A stretch of 64,000 nt of DNA from Eutreptiella sp. 'Long Island Sound 2002' (GCA_964036045.1 OZ038385.1:36798063-36862062); one strand, 5' to 3'. Numbered from the stretch's first letter, positions 44,594-55,812 are shown. The notes: generated by a model from the letters alone, not told the origin. Numbers and translations: made by a program.

Positions 44594-47437
44594 TGACGCG
44601 TTCCCATGGGGGGCCGGCCACGGGACGCTGCGGTGACACGCACAATAGCAGGCAGGCAAAGCACTACGCTCACAAGGGCATCAATACGCTCGTGTCATGT
44701 GACAAAGCGTTTCAGGATCCTTGCCACTCTGCAACAAGGGAACGAAAGTATGTACAGCAACACATCAGGATATGTACACAGGGGGTTAAGACTGGACTGG
44801 GGTAAGGGCATCACAGGACAATAGACACTCTATCCTAACTCATATCCCAATCCCAGGTCCGACCCTCTCAGTGGCTGGTGAGGGCGGGGGCTCAAACACA
44901 ACCCATGCCCTGCTCAGTCCGGACCCTGAAACCCTGCCAATAGGGGGGGCGTCCCGCCCAGCCACAGGCGAGTTCCTGGGGAACCAAGGTGCTCCATGGC
45001 CAACCGACAGTGGCTCCCTATGCTCCCTTAACGGCAGGTCCCAACTCCACTCTGAGCCAGAGATATGGCACCGCCATTATCACCCAGGAGTTGGTAGCTG
45101 AAAATGGGCTGTTTCAGCCCAAACTGATATTAACTCAAAAATCCCCAAAATTGACCTCTCGTCCGGACCCGCCAGAGGTAGGGACGAGGCAACTGACCCT
45201 ATGCCCTTCGCATACGAACTCCCTGAAGCCCTCACCGAACCTGGTTCCCTCTGAGGTCCCGGCATCAGGGCACCACGGGTTCGTCACGTGGGGTCATGAT
45301 TGCCAAAATGGCAAAATCGGCCGTCTCGGGCGACCGTCCAGGGTAGGAAATCTTGGCGATATTGACGCGCCAAGCCTTGATTCACAACCCTTGATATCCC
45401 CTTTGGTCCCATGCCCTGGGATATCGCTTGCTGTCACGCTGGCTGCTTACTGTTCACCGAGGGGATGACCACACGGACGAGGCAGAAAGCAACATGCAGT
45501 GCAAAGGTGGGGATCGTGGATCGCACCGAAAGTTGAATAACTCCGGATGAGCCGGAGGAGCAAATACGAAACTCAAGGGCGTTCAACCCTTGGTCATATG
45601 CTACAATATGCGCACTTCCTTCCTGGCTAGATCCCGTGCCCCATGGAGATATGGTAATTCCAATATGGCATACAATGGCAAAAACAGCGAAATTTGGCCA
45701 AAATGGCCCGCACTCATGATTCCATATCTCCATGGCCACGGCGAGGATCCTTTCAACCAAAGATGCGATAGACACATGGGACTTAGGTCCCAATATATGC
45801 CACTTGCCATCCCTCATGGTCGCCTCTAGCTATTTTTCCCATTGGAGGGAAAGTGACACACATATGGGGCAGAATGGCAACATGCCCCAACTTGGGTGAC
45901 TCACAACTCTCCCATCGAGAGGAGAGGCCACATGGGGAAACATCCCATTTGATGCGGGTTTACGTGCCCTCTCCGAATTGCCCTTACCCTTGGTCAAGTG
46001 GCGCACGCAACCTCGGGGGTGAAATCAGGGGGAGAAGGAGTTTGTGGCCATTTTGGGCAAAACGGCCAAAATTCACCCAAAAGCGGTCCCTCCAAATATC
46101 GTATCTCCGTATCGCAAGAGAAAGGAGCCTCGGGCTTTTGCATGGAGGTAAACCGAAGCTTTGCTTCCCTTTTGCGACAAGGGTTGCGGTTCAAAGCACA
46201 ATGAAAGCATTTTTAACACCTCAATCCTTGAAGCACACTATTTATGGGAAAAAGTGCATATATCGGCGATATTGGCATGAACATATCCTTGGGACCTTGA
46301 GGAGCAAAAATATGAGTAAACACTTTTGGAGTAGGCCCATAGTAGGTGCGTTCAAACATGCACACTATGGTTAGATTGTCTCCGCCCACTCGTGTCATTA
46401 GTGCTTGTATATGAGCGCATGTGCAAAGAGGCAATGTGGCACGCGTGCTCACAAGGCGAAATAATATAAAATAGAAGACAAGGTTGCAAAAATCAACCAA
46501 GCCATCCACGATGTCCTTCGTGGTTTCTACTTTACATATTGCCTTGGTTCGAGGCTCAACTCCCCAAAGGCTTCGAATACGAGCCTCGGGGGTTTGGCCA
46601 TTTTGGCCTAATTTTCGACCAAAACTTGCCCTCTTTTGAAAATAGAGTTTTGGTACGCATTGAATTGCGTGGAGCCATCGTTGAGTTGGCTCGAAAAACG
46701 AAAATAGCCTCGGGCTTTTGGTCTTGTGAGCATTGTGTTCGGTCATTAACGTTCATGCTCACAAGGCCACAAGGTTAGCGTTTGCGCACGCAAACGACTT
46801 GGGTTTGCGAGACCCATAGGCTGCCTAAAACACCGCCATCCCCCGCTTCCCTAAGCAAGATGATATGCCCGCGTGAAAGGGGCATGGATGAAAGACATAG
46901 GGGGGAGATGTAGGGTTCCGTGCGAACTCATGGTCCTTGAGAAGCGTGAGTTCGCACAATCGACGGAAAGCCTTGCGCGCTGATTTTCTCGTAAACGCAA
47001 CGGCGAAAAATTCTGGTGAACACACCAGATGAAAGTACATTAAATACCCTCTAGATTCAGCCCTTAAGTTCTCTTAGAACCTCACAGGTACTCGAGAAAA
47101 GTCAATCACAAAACTCGCCACGGAGAAGCGACGAAGGCGCGAGAACAGGCGACATCAGGCGGCGATTTCACGACAATTAGAAATCGCGGTAGAAATCGGG
47201 TGTTTCACCGATTTCTGCCCGAAAATCGATCAAGACAATAAAATCACGGTAATTCTACATCGATTTATTGGTTAGAAATCGGATTCCAGGTTTCACGGGT
47301 TAGAGAACAGGGATAGCCGGTGTCAACGGCTTCCGCACGGGTGTGACAGCTTGCAGGCCTCTGGGCCATGGGCCATAACGGGTGTGACGGCTCACAGGCC
47401 TCCGGGCCATGGGCCATAGGTTCTGGGTACCGCTTCA
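44594..47437 (-). repeat. 5' LTR of element B (2,844 bp)
   Basis: Nearly identical to 30464-33309. If priming is as inferred, transcription would start near 44714, giving about 121 nt of R-U5 and an unusually long 2.7-kb U3. A TACATA motif on the sense strand lies about 35-40 nt upstream of that point. Confidence 0.95.
44704..44714 (-). promoter_or_regulatory. Predicted transcript 5' end / self-primer of element B
   Basis: TGAAACGCTTT on the sense strand pairs exactly with the PBS. Under the Tf1 model this is the first 11 nt of the RNA. Confidence 0.45.
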
Positions 47438-47441
47438 ATAC
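47438..47441. other. Target-site duplication of element B, right (ATAC)
   Basis: Matches 30460-30463; protease coding of element A resumes immediately after it. Confidence 0.9.
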
Positions 47442-48290
47442 AATCCCTAACGCTGCAAGCCCCCCACCTCCTCTACGTGGACCATGGTGATGGCAGGGAG
47501 TCCGTGTCACTAGAGCAGTCTGAATACACCTCGAGCTACCTGAGGGTATCGAAGGAGGAGCCTTCAAACATGATGGCGGCCTCCAAAACTGAGGACTATC
47601 AACTACTGGGGGAAGTCCTGGACCAAGGTCTGAAGGAGTTGGGTTACTCCAGAGAAGACCTGAGCGTGGAGCTGTTCGCCAGTGACAAGCAGCATGTCTT
47701 GGACCTCTACTGCAGCAAGTGAAAACCTGCTGCTGCAAATCCTACTGGCCCTCTTTCGGGATGGCCTACGGGAACCCCAGGTTCAGTGATCGGGGGAAGG
47801 TCTTGACCAAGGTGGCCCTGGAACGTTCCCGTATGGTCCTGTGCTCCCCCGATTGGGGAGCCCATGGGGGCAATGAGTACTGGCCAACCCTCCTGGACAG
47901 CCTGACTATCATCTCTGTCCAGTTACCTGATGAGGCTATCTACGTGCCTCTGGGCCGCAAGACACCCATCAGGAAACCGGGATGGGGAAGTATGCTCAGC
48001 GTGGTGCACGGTAGTCTGATCTCTATCCCTCTTGAGGACCTGGACTCAACCCTGGTCCAGACTATCCAACGCGAGAGCAATGGACTCGCCCTGGGGGACT
48101 TGAAGGATCGACTACGCCGTCAAGATGCTATTGAGGCTATTCCAGGGGGAGACGAGTACGTCGTGACTAACGACAATGCCCCCAACTCTCCCTGCCATGT
48201 ATCTATTCCTGATGGAGTCACAGAGTGTGGACTATCCGAGCTACCCAGCTCTATTCACTCTGATGACGAAACTGAGCATTGTAATGGGTC
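47442..48290 (+). pseudogene. Element A protease 3' part and methyltransferase-like domain, truncated
   Basis: The sequence continues the protease of 30142-30459 and then reads LGYSREDLSVELFASDKQHV. A one-base indel near 47720 shifts the frame, and it continues WPSFGMAYGNPRF...LCSPDWGAHGGNEYW. The order LFAS, YGNPRF and VLCSPDW resembles the fold order of Dam-type N6-adenine methyltransferases with an altered NPPY. Homology with C ends at about 48290, so RT, RNase H, integrase and the 3' LTR of A are missing. Confidence 0.8.
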
Positions 48291-48654
48291 CACAAATGTA
48301 CAAGATACTCATCCCTATTTTGTCTTCAATTTTATTGTAGATTATGCATTTTCATTATAATATGGGCTGCTGAATGGCCCGCGGAATTTGCAGAAGGAAA
48401 ATGCCAGATGGCAGCCTCGCATCGCGATTATTGTGCGTAGGATTAAATTTTTGATGTGAAGAAAACTTAGATAAAATCTACAGATTTTATAATTTTTCTA
48501 GGTTTTATAATATTCTGAGTGTTTTGTAGACTTTTAGGCATGTTTAGGACTGTTTGCTGTGTTTTGCACAGGCATGTTTGTAGATCACGTCTAGTGATCT
48601 AAAATGCTTTGGAGTATTCGGATCAGTGCCTGTGCTTCAGTGTCCATGGGAACA
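48291..48654. other. AT-rich spacer between truncated elements A and C
   Basis: About 360 bp with no recognisable gene, including TAGGTTTTATAATATTCTG. It separates the inward-facing truncated ends of A (+) and C (-). Confidence 0.6.
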
Positions 48655-50302
48655 ACATGTCACCAGGATAATCTCCCCATGTGCCCTAGGCACGCCCAAG
48701 CACTCAGCATTGGCTACCTTGTCTTTGAGCTCGTCAAACGCTTGTTGCTCTTGTGGGCCCCAGCGCCAAGTAGTACTCTTCTTGATCAAGTCAGTCAGGA
48801 TGGCGCTGGTGTAGGTAAAGTTTTTGATATGGTGGCGATAGAAGTTGCACGCCCCAATGAAACTGTGTACATCATGAAGTCCTCTCTTGGGGTCTTCGTG
48901 TCGTACCTTAGCATCCATCAGGGGTTTGGCCTTAGAGGCCGCTGGGGTCCACCAGCCATAGCCAACGTCAAACCCCAGGTACTGCATGGTCTCCTGCATG
49001 AACTCACACTTCTCCAGCTTGAGTCGTGTGTGGTTCTCCTGGCAGACCGCAAAGAACTCACCCAAGAGGATTAGGTGATCCTCCTGGGTATTGGTCCCAA
49101 GGCATACATCGTCGATGTGAGCCTCCATCTGGGCCCCACGGGATATAAGCTCCTGCACCTTAGGTCTCCTTCGTAGGATGGACAAGATGTTGTTCATCAG
49201 CTCTTGGAATAGAGCGGGTGCGTTAGCTGCGCCAAACGGCATGACCTTCCACTTGAACACCCTCCCCTGAGGGGTGATGAAGGCCAGTAGTTCCTGTGCG
49301 TTGGGCGTCAGGTCCACTTGCCAGAATCCGCTCCTCTTGTCCAGCTTGGTCTTGTAGCGGCAGGAGGCTATCTTCTCCAGGGTAGACTCCATATTGGGTA
49401 TGGACCCTGAGTGGTTCAGCGTCTTCTTGTTCAGCTCTCCGTAGTCCACTACCAGCCGTTTGGCTGTAGACCCAGGTTTAGCCACCAGGAAACAGGGGCT
49501 GCAGTGTAGGGGGTAGTCCCCGTCCTTATACTCCAGGACTAGGCCAGCGTCGATACAATCTTGTATCTGTCGCTCGATCTCGTCGGCCTGCTCTTTAGGA
49601 GCTGGATAGGGTCTCCTCCGGATCTTGTGACCCACGAACTCGGGTTTCAGCTTGAGGTCCATCTGTACCAGCTTGTCACATGAGGCTGGAGGGGGTAGTT
49701 CTCCGAACACCTCCAGATAGGTCCTTATAATCTTCTGTACCCTCGGGTCCAATACCTTGATCTTGTCCTCCATGTCCTCGTCAGAGTGTAAGTTGCTTGC
49801 CCCTTGAGTAATAGACGTCGGGAGGTGGTCCTCCACCGACTCTTCGCCCGTGGTAGTGTCCTATCAGCCCTTGGTAGGCATATAGAAGGTCTTGTTCAAC
49901 CATCTCCGGTGGACGATGGCAACATAGGCACGCTCGAGGGGGTTCACAAACACATTCCTCCGAGAGGTCGTCCTCCTCTGGGGTCCTCACAAGGGCGCCC
50001 CACACGCTCTTCATGAGCTTAAGATCTACCTCCCTTTGCCAGGTGGTGATCTTCTGTTCGAGGTCCTCCTTCAATTGGGATAGGTCTCCCATACGTCCTT
50101 GCTTCAGTGGCCACGAGCTGCGGGTAGGCTTCACGTAGCATAGCTTTTTCGCCACCAACTTCCTCTTGGAATCCACATACTCCCTTAGCTTGGATCGAGG
50201 GTCCAGCTCCTCGTCCACCGGGTCTTCCACCCTCATGGAGAGTAGGGGTTTCAGTGGGGCGACGTACTCGGCGTTCTCCACTTCCTCCACACAGGTCTGC
50301 AC
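48655..50302 (-). pseudogene. pol: Element C reverse transcriptase
   Basis: Frames 50302-49781 and 49836-48655 correspond to D from residues before its numbering start through the RT: KLDKRSGFWQ, PFGAANAPALF and catalytic HIDD. A frameshift near 49850 separates the two pieces. The coding ends at the start of RNase H, where homology to D stops. Confidence 0.9.
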
Positions 50303-50955
50303 GAAGAAGGCGTCGTGCTCAGTTTCGTCGTCTGAGTGGATAGAGCTAGGTAGCTCAGATAGTCCACACTCAGAGACTCCATCAGGAACATGTACATGGC
50401 TGGGAGAGTTGGGGCCTTGGTGTCAGTCACGACGTACTCATCTCCTCCGGGTGTAGTGTCAATAGCATCTTGAGGTCGTAGGCGATCCTTCAAGTCACCC
50501 AAGGCGAGTCCATCGCTTTCTCGTTGTATAGCCTGGACCAGAGTCGGGTCCAGATCCTCCCAGGGAATGGAGGTAAGACCTCTGTCCACCACACTGAGCA
50601 TACTCCCCCATCCGGGCTTCCCAATAGGCGTCTCGCGTCCCAGAGGCACGTAAGTGGCCTCATCAGGCAAACGAACAGAGCTGATAGTCAGCCTGTCCAG
50701 GAGGTTTCGCCAGTACTCATTGCCCCCATGGGCTCCCCAATCGGGGGAACACAGGACCATACGGGAACGTTCCAAGGCCACCTTGGCCAGCACCTTCCCC
50801 AGTTCACTGAACCTGGGGTTCCCGTAGGCCATCCCGAAAGAGGGCCAGTAAAATTTGTAGCTGCAGTTCTTCCCCTTGCTGCAGTAAAGGTCCAGTACAT
50901 GCTGCTTGTCGCTGGCGAACAACTCCACACTCAGGTCTTCTCTAGAGTAACCCAA
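50251..50955 (-). pseudogene. Element C methyltransferase-like domain between protease and RT
   Basis: DLSVELFASDKQHVLDLYCS, FYWPSFGMAYGNPRFSELGK, RSRMVLCSPDWGAHGGNEYW and PLGRETPIGKPGWGS lie in one frame. This layout (LFAS motif, YxNPxF, VLxxP, then W) parallels phage-type N6-adenine methyltransferases, where NPPY/DPPY binds the target base. The substitution to NPRF argues against ordinary catalysis. It changes frame near 50390 before the RT. Confidence 0.6.
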
Positions 50956-50972
50956 CTCCCTCAGACCTTGGT

Positions 50973-51473
50973 CTAGGACTTCCCCCAGTGTTGATAGTCC
51001 TCAGTTTTGGAGGCCGCCATCATGTTCGAGGGCTCCTCCTTCGATAGCCTCAGGTAACTCGAGGTATGTTCCGACTGCTCCAGTGGCACCCACTCTCTGC
51101 CACTGCCGTGGTCCACGTAGAGGAGGTAGGGCGCTTGCAGCGTCAGGGATTGTATCTGGGAGTGCTGCACGAAGAAGTCAGTCCCCAGTACAAAGTCGAA
51201 GGCCTCAGTGTCCATCACATAGAACCGACGGGCGATAGTCCAGGAGCCCATAGGTACCTCCACTTCACAGTCCCCGCAGCTGTGCACCACATGTCCATCC
51301 CCCATGCGTATAGCCGCGGTGGTCATGGTGTTCTTCAGGCTCCCACAAGGTAAAATTTTCTTGGCCACTATAGATATTGTGGCGCCAGTATCCAATACCC
51401 CCAGGTATTCGCGTCCCCCTAGTCGGATACGTACCCAAAACACCAGGTCTTGGGTGCCACCAGAGCGTCCCCG
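50973..51473 (-). pseudogene. Element C retropepsin
   Basis: Opens with CGG after the gag TGA; the active site LDTGATISIVAKK is near 51370. A one-base deletion near 50985 causes a stop before the next domain. Confidence 0.88.
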
Positions 51474-53983
51474 TCAGAACTCCGCGGGACAGGTCACCTG
51501 GAACCCCTTGTTCCGCAATTTGCGGGCCATCCTCATGAAACGGCTCCTCTTCTTAGCGTTGCCGTCATCACCACCTTCATGCTCACGCTTGGCTCCTTGT
51601 TCTTGCTGGGCCTGCGTTTGTGAGTGTGTGGTAGGACCAGACTGCCCTCCAGAGGGCTCGGAGTTCCCCCCTGGATTAGGGTTGGGGTTGCCTCCGTTCT
51701 TGTCCTTGTTCTTGTTGTCCTTGTCTGGCTGGCGGTTAGCGCCTCCTCCTCGTCCACCTTGACCCTTGTCTTGCCCTTGTCCACGTCCTTTCGACCTGCG
51801 CTTGCCGGAGTCGTTGCCTTTGCCTTTGCCTCCACCTTTGCCTGAGCCTTTGCCAGGATCTTCACCCTTAAGCTTCGCCGATAGGCGTTGCTTATTGTAG
51901 CACTCATCCTCGTAGTGCTTCCGCTTCCCGCAGAATGCACAGGTGATGGTGCACCTGTAATGATCCGGCAGCTTTGCTTTGGCGCCGGTGTTCTTCTCCT
52001 GCTGCTTCCCCTGGACTACGAAGCATGCTCCCTGCTCGCAATCAGGGATTGCTGCAGGTGGCCCTGCTCGTCTCTGGCATCACACCAGAATAGCTCCTTA
52101 ACGTTCTCCATGATACGGGCGTGGGCGTGTTTGGGGGTAGTCCCCTGCCCAGGTCGGGACCCTTGGTACCCTTTGCCATGGCCTCCAGAACCTCCACCAC
52201 CAGGACGGTAGTTGTTCAAGTGCTGGTCGCTCTCCTTCTGCAGCGCCAGCTCCAGGATTAGCACGCATAGATCCTCGTAGCGGAGGGATCTAGCCTTGCG
52301 CTCCGCCGTCGAACGGCACTCGTCCCACAGCTCTCGAGGGAGCTTGGCCACCAACCAGAACAGCAGGTCGTCGCTGCTGTAGGAACCGGGTGTCAGTCGT
52401 CAAGCCCAGTGATCCAGGTCAGCCAACAGCTCAGAGACCCTACCAGGTTTGGGGTTGTTGGGCAGCACGGGTAGGTTCTGGATCTCGGCCCTGATGGAGA
52501 GGTCGGTTTCGTAGGTCGGGTACTGCCTCTCCAAGGCAACCAACGCATCGGCAAAGGTGGCGGAGTTAGTCACGATCTGCCTGACCTGCTTCTCCAGGTA
52601 CTTGGTCTTGCAGCACTGCAAGAGCAGATTGCACTTGACTCGTCCACTAGCGTGGGTTTGGCCGGTCAATCCGAGAAACCGGCCAAAATTCTCAGCAAAC
52701 TCGCTGAGGTCCTTGCCTGTGAACTCAGGCAGGTTCACCACGATTCTGGAGGTGGCAATAGCCTTCGCCTCCTGAGACCTGCGTCCCTCAGGGCGTCGGG
52801 TCTTCTTCTTCTTCTTCTTCTTCTTCTTTCCCCTTGGGTTCTCGGGGTCCTCCGGGTCATCGTCCTCCGAGGCCGAAGCAGAAGTCATAGACGGCGGCTC
52901 ATCATCGGAGGGGTCTCCGCCTAGATCACTAGAGCTATAAGGCTCCACGTCCACCATTGCCCTCAAGGCTGTCAGCCCCAGCCGGTCCAGCTCGGCCCTC
53001 GTAGAGTTCGTCACGTGGCTGTAGGGCGGCTGGGCCGTTCTCGGTACGAAAGGACTTCTCGGTATCGCTGCAGGGGTCGGCATCGGTCGGCTCCTCAGGC
53101 TCCCCAGGGTGTTTGTCAGCCCTGCCGCCAGGTGGTTGGCCTGTACTTGGTGGGGTGACATTCCCACCGTGGTAGGTGACGCTTCGGGCAGTATCATCAG
53201 GGGTTCCAGTTTCTCTCGGATCTCTTGAGTGAGGTCGCCCACGATTTTTGAAGTGGCTCCTGGGAGCACCTCGTTGATCTCCGAGCGCGTCAGGGACCTG
53301 TTGGAGGATCTCCCCGATTCTCTACTCCTGCCTCCATGAGACTCAGGTCCTCTCCTCAACCCACTCAAGGTTGCATACCCAGGTGCATACCCAGGAACAT
53401 CCACATAGGTTTCCGTAGCGGGTAGAGGGTGGTGATAGTCAGCTGCATACCATCGCGGCGCAGAACTGGAAGCCACCGGCTCACTGGCAGTAGTTGCCTC
53501 AGGAAACGCAGTGGTAGGTGGGCCCAAACCATAGGCAGGGTAGGCAGGCATGCCAGTAAAGCCTGTGCCTTCTGCCATAGGCGGGTTGGTTATGGGAGTG
53601 GATGTTGCAGCGGCTGGGTCTGGAATTGGGAGTGTGGTGGTTATAGGAGAGGGTGATGCGTGGAGGCCAGAAGCGCTTGGTGCGCCTTCGAAGGTAGGGT
53701 CATTCGTCAGGTCTTGCCCTTGGTCCTCTCCTTCGTCTGCTTCGTCTCCAGCATCCTTCTCGCTCTCTCTCTTCCTCTTCACAGGCTGAGTGACCTCCTC
53801 CTCGACTGAGAGGGCCCTGAAGGCCGACTGGAGTCCATCCAAAGAGTCCTCAGCCACTTCCACTGGCCCATGTAAGGGCTCCGAAGGTACAGCGCTAGGT
53901 CCAGGTCCAGGTTCACCAGGTGCTGGCCTTGCTGGTGCCTCAGGCGCTGTCTTCACGTCGGCGTCCTCCTTCCTTGTGTCCAT
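51474..53983 (-). pseudogene. gag: Element C gag
   Basis: ATG at 53983. A Pro/Ser-rich N-terminus and a Lys run (GKKKKKKKKKTRR near 52810, encoded by CTT repeats) precede the capsid-like VVNLPEFTGKDLSEFAENFG. A TGA at 52402-52400, a frameshift near 52060 and the zinc knuckle CAFCGKRKHYEDEC near 51920 follow. Gag ends CPAEF then TGA (51476-51474) followed by CGG, as in element A. That conserved stop is likely programmed, the 52400 TGA is not. Confidence 0.87.
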
Positions 53984-54067
53984 CTTCGTTCGCCCTGTTG
54001 CTTATATGTGACTGTACTCGGCGCACTGGATGTACGGCGCAGGGTTGCTGCCGGTGCGCAGAGACGG

Positions 54068-54083
54068 TCTGCCTCTTGCTACC
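54068..54083 (-). other. Primer-binding site of element C
   Basis: TGGTAGCAAGAGGCAG, identical to that of A. Confidence 0.6.
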
Positions 54084-54908
54084 AGAAAAGTTTATAGTGA
54101 TTTCAACACTGTGTTTTTGTCTCTCCTGCTGCTTGCTGCTGGTGTAGAGTTTCCTGCTGCTTGTTTTTGAAGATGAAAAGCTTTTGTTTGCTGAAATACA
54201 ATCAATCCAGGGTAGCCCAAGCCAGAGGTATGCAAGTAGAAGAGAATCAGGATCAAAGCATGAAGGGCTGCAGTGTAAACAGTGAAAGATGAAAGGATAT
54301 TCACAGAAACTGCAACTCAGGTCAAATCGGATTGCATATTCACAAAGATAGCTGAAATGTTTTGGAAAAGAGTTGGAAAACTGCCCCATGGTCACTCTAT
54401 CTCCATAGTGCCATCTCAGGAGATGTGCACTCTTTGTTTTGGGTCCCATATGTGCTGAGGTGGCAGGGCATGTGGCGATGAGGTCACTGCCATGTCACAT
54501 GGGATCTTCCTACTTAGCTAGGCTGACCGGGAATTGAATGCAGGACCTCTCAAAAAGAGGTGCCCAGCCCCCTAGGGTGCATACCACTAGGACAGCTAAG
54601 AATTCATGGTAAAACATAGATAAATTCGTAGGCTCTGCCCTGTGTAAGGCAGCCTTTTGGGTGCTTGCGTTTTACACCCTGGATATGTCAGTTCTCAGTC
54701 AACTCAGGAAAAGATGATTTGCGTCACATTGAAAGGGGATTACGGGGTCCACTCCATATCCTGATTGGGTGTTTGGTTCCATAGGTCAAAATGTGTTATC
54801 ACCACTTTTGGTGGGACCAATACTAAGCTAGAAATGCCTGAATGCTCAGTGCATCTCTAATACAACTAGAGAATGCCTCAAAGCATTGGAAAAGCACATT
54901 TTCTTACT
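54083..54908 (-). repeat. 5' LTR of element C (about 826 bp)
   Basis: Inverted homologue of 26713-27495 and 5930-6727, with sense ends AGTAAG and TTCT. It abuts the GC-rich satellite at 54908. Confidence 0.85.
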
Positions 54909-54914
54909 TTTTCT

Positions 54915-55812
54915 CCCCGTTGCCTCGGACGCTCCAGTCCGTGGCACCGGGTTCTCCCCCGGACGATCCGGTCCGGGGGCTTGGGCCATGCTCCACTCCG
55001 CCCCGGATGCTCCAATCCGGGGCGTCTTTTCATCGTATTCTCTCCGTTGCCTCCGATGCTCCAGTCCCTGGCACCTGGTTCACCCCCGGACGATCCAGTC
55101 CGGGGGCTAGTGCCGTGCTTCTTTCTGCCCCGGTTGCTCCGATCCGGGGCGTCCTTTTATCATATTCTCTCCGTTGCCTCGGACGCTCCTGTCCGTGGCA
55201 CCGGGTTCTCCCCCGCACAATCCAGTCCGGGGGCTTGGGCGGTGCTCCACTCCGCCCCGGTTGCCCCAATCCGGGGCGTCTTTTTATCGTTTTCTCTCCG
55301 TTTCCCCGGATGCTACAGTCCGTGGCACCTGGTCCACCCCCGGACGATCCAGTCCAGGGGCTAGTGCCGTGCTTCATTCCGCCCCGGTTGCTCCAATCCG
55401 GGGCGTCCTTTTATCGTATTCTCTCCGTTGCCTCCGATGCTCCAGTCCGTGGCACCGGGTTCTCCCCCGGACGATCCAGTCCGGGGGCTTGGGCCGTGCT
55501 CCACTCCGCCCCAGTTGCTCCAATCCGGGGCGTCTTTTTATCGTATTCCCTCCGTTGCCCCGGATGCTCCAATCCGGGGCGTCTTTTTGTCGTATTCTCT
55601 CCGTTGCCTCGGACGCTACAGTCCGTGGCACCGGGTTCACCCCCGGACGATCCAGTCCGGGGGCTAGTGCTGTGCTTCATTCCGCCCCGGTTGCTCCAAT
55701 CCGGGGCGTCTCTTTATCGTATTCTCTCCGTTACCTCGGATGCTCCATTCCCTGGCATTTGGTTCACCCCCGGACGGTCCAGTCCGGGGGCTAATGCCGT
55801 GCTTCATTCCGC
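54915..55812. repeat. 127-bp three-hairpin satellite, block 1 (about 7 units)
   Basis: Equivalent points recur at 54923, 55050, 55177 and 55304, a 127-bp period. Each unit has three inverted repeats: CGGAC-GCTCCA-GTCCG, CCCCCGGAC-GATCCA-GTCCGGGGG and GCCCCGGAT-GCTCCA-ATCCGGGGC. An extra partial unit lies near 55555. Long frames occur on both strands only because the array is GC-rich and lacks stops; since 127 is not divisible by three, translation rotates through frames from unit to unit, which argues against coding. Confidence 0.92.

Larger units (their letters stand above)
30464..47437 (-). mobile_element. Element B: complete 17-kb Ty3/gypsy chromovirus inserted in element A
   Basis: Two 2.85-kb LTRs begin TG and end CA, flanked by a 4-bp ATAC duplication. 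All coding is on the minus strand. Order in the sense direction: 5' LTR (47437-44594), PBS (44593-44583), leader, gag in two overlapping frames (44231-39871), TAG-CGG, pol (39870 to 34815: protease, methyltransferase-like domain, RT, RNase H, integrase, chromodomain), 1.5 kb 3' noncoding, polypurine tract (33320-33310), 3' LTR (33309-30464). By eye the LTRs differ at roughly 30 positions (about 1%), so the insertion is fairly recent. Pol is disrupted by a 76-bp insertion. Confidence 0.95.
48655..54908 (-). mobile_element. Element C: 3'-truncated Ty3/gypsy element, same family as A and D
   Basis: Sense order: LTR (54908-54083), PBS, gag, TGA-CGG, protease, methyltransferase-like domain, RT. 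It breaks off at the first RNase H motif (EIILVT) at 48655. One premature stop and several frameshifts mark it as dead. Confidence 0.9.
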
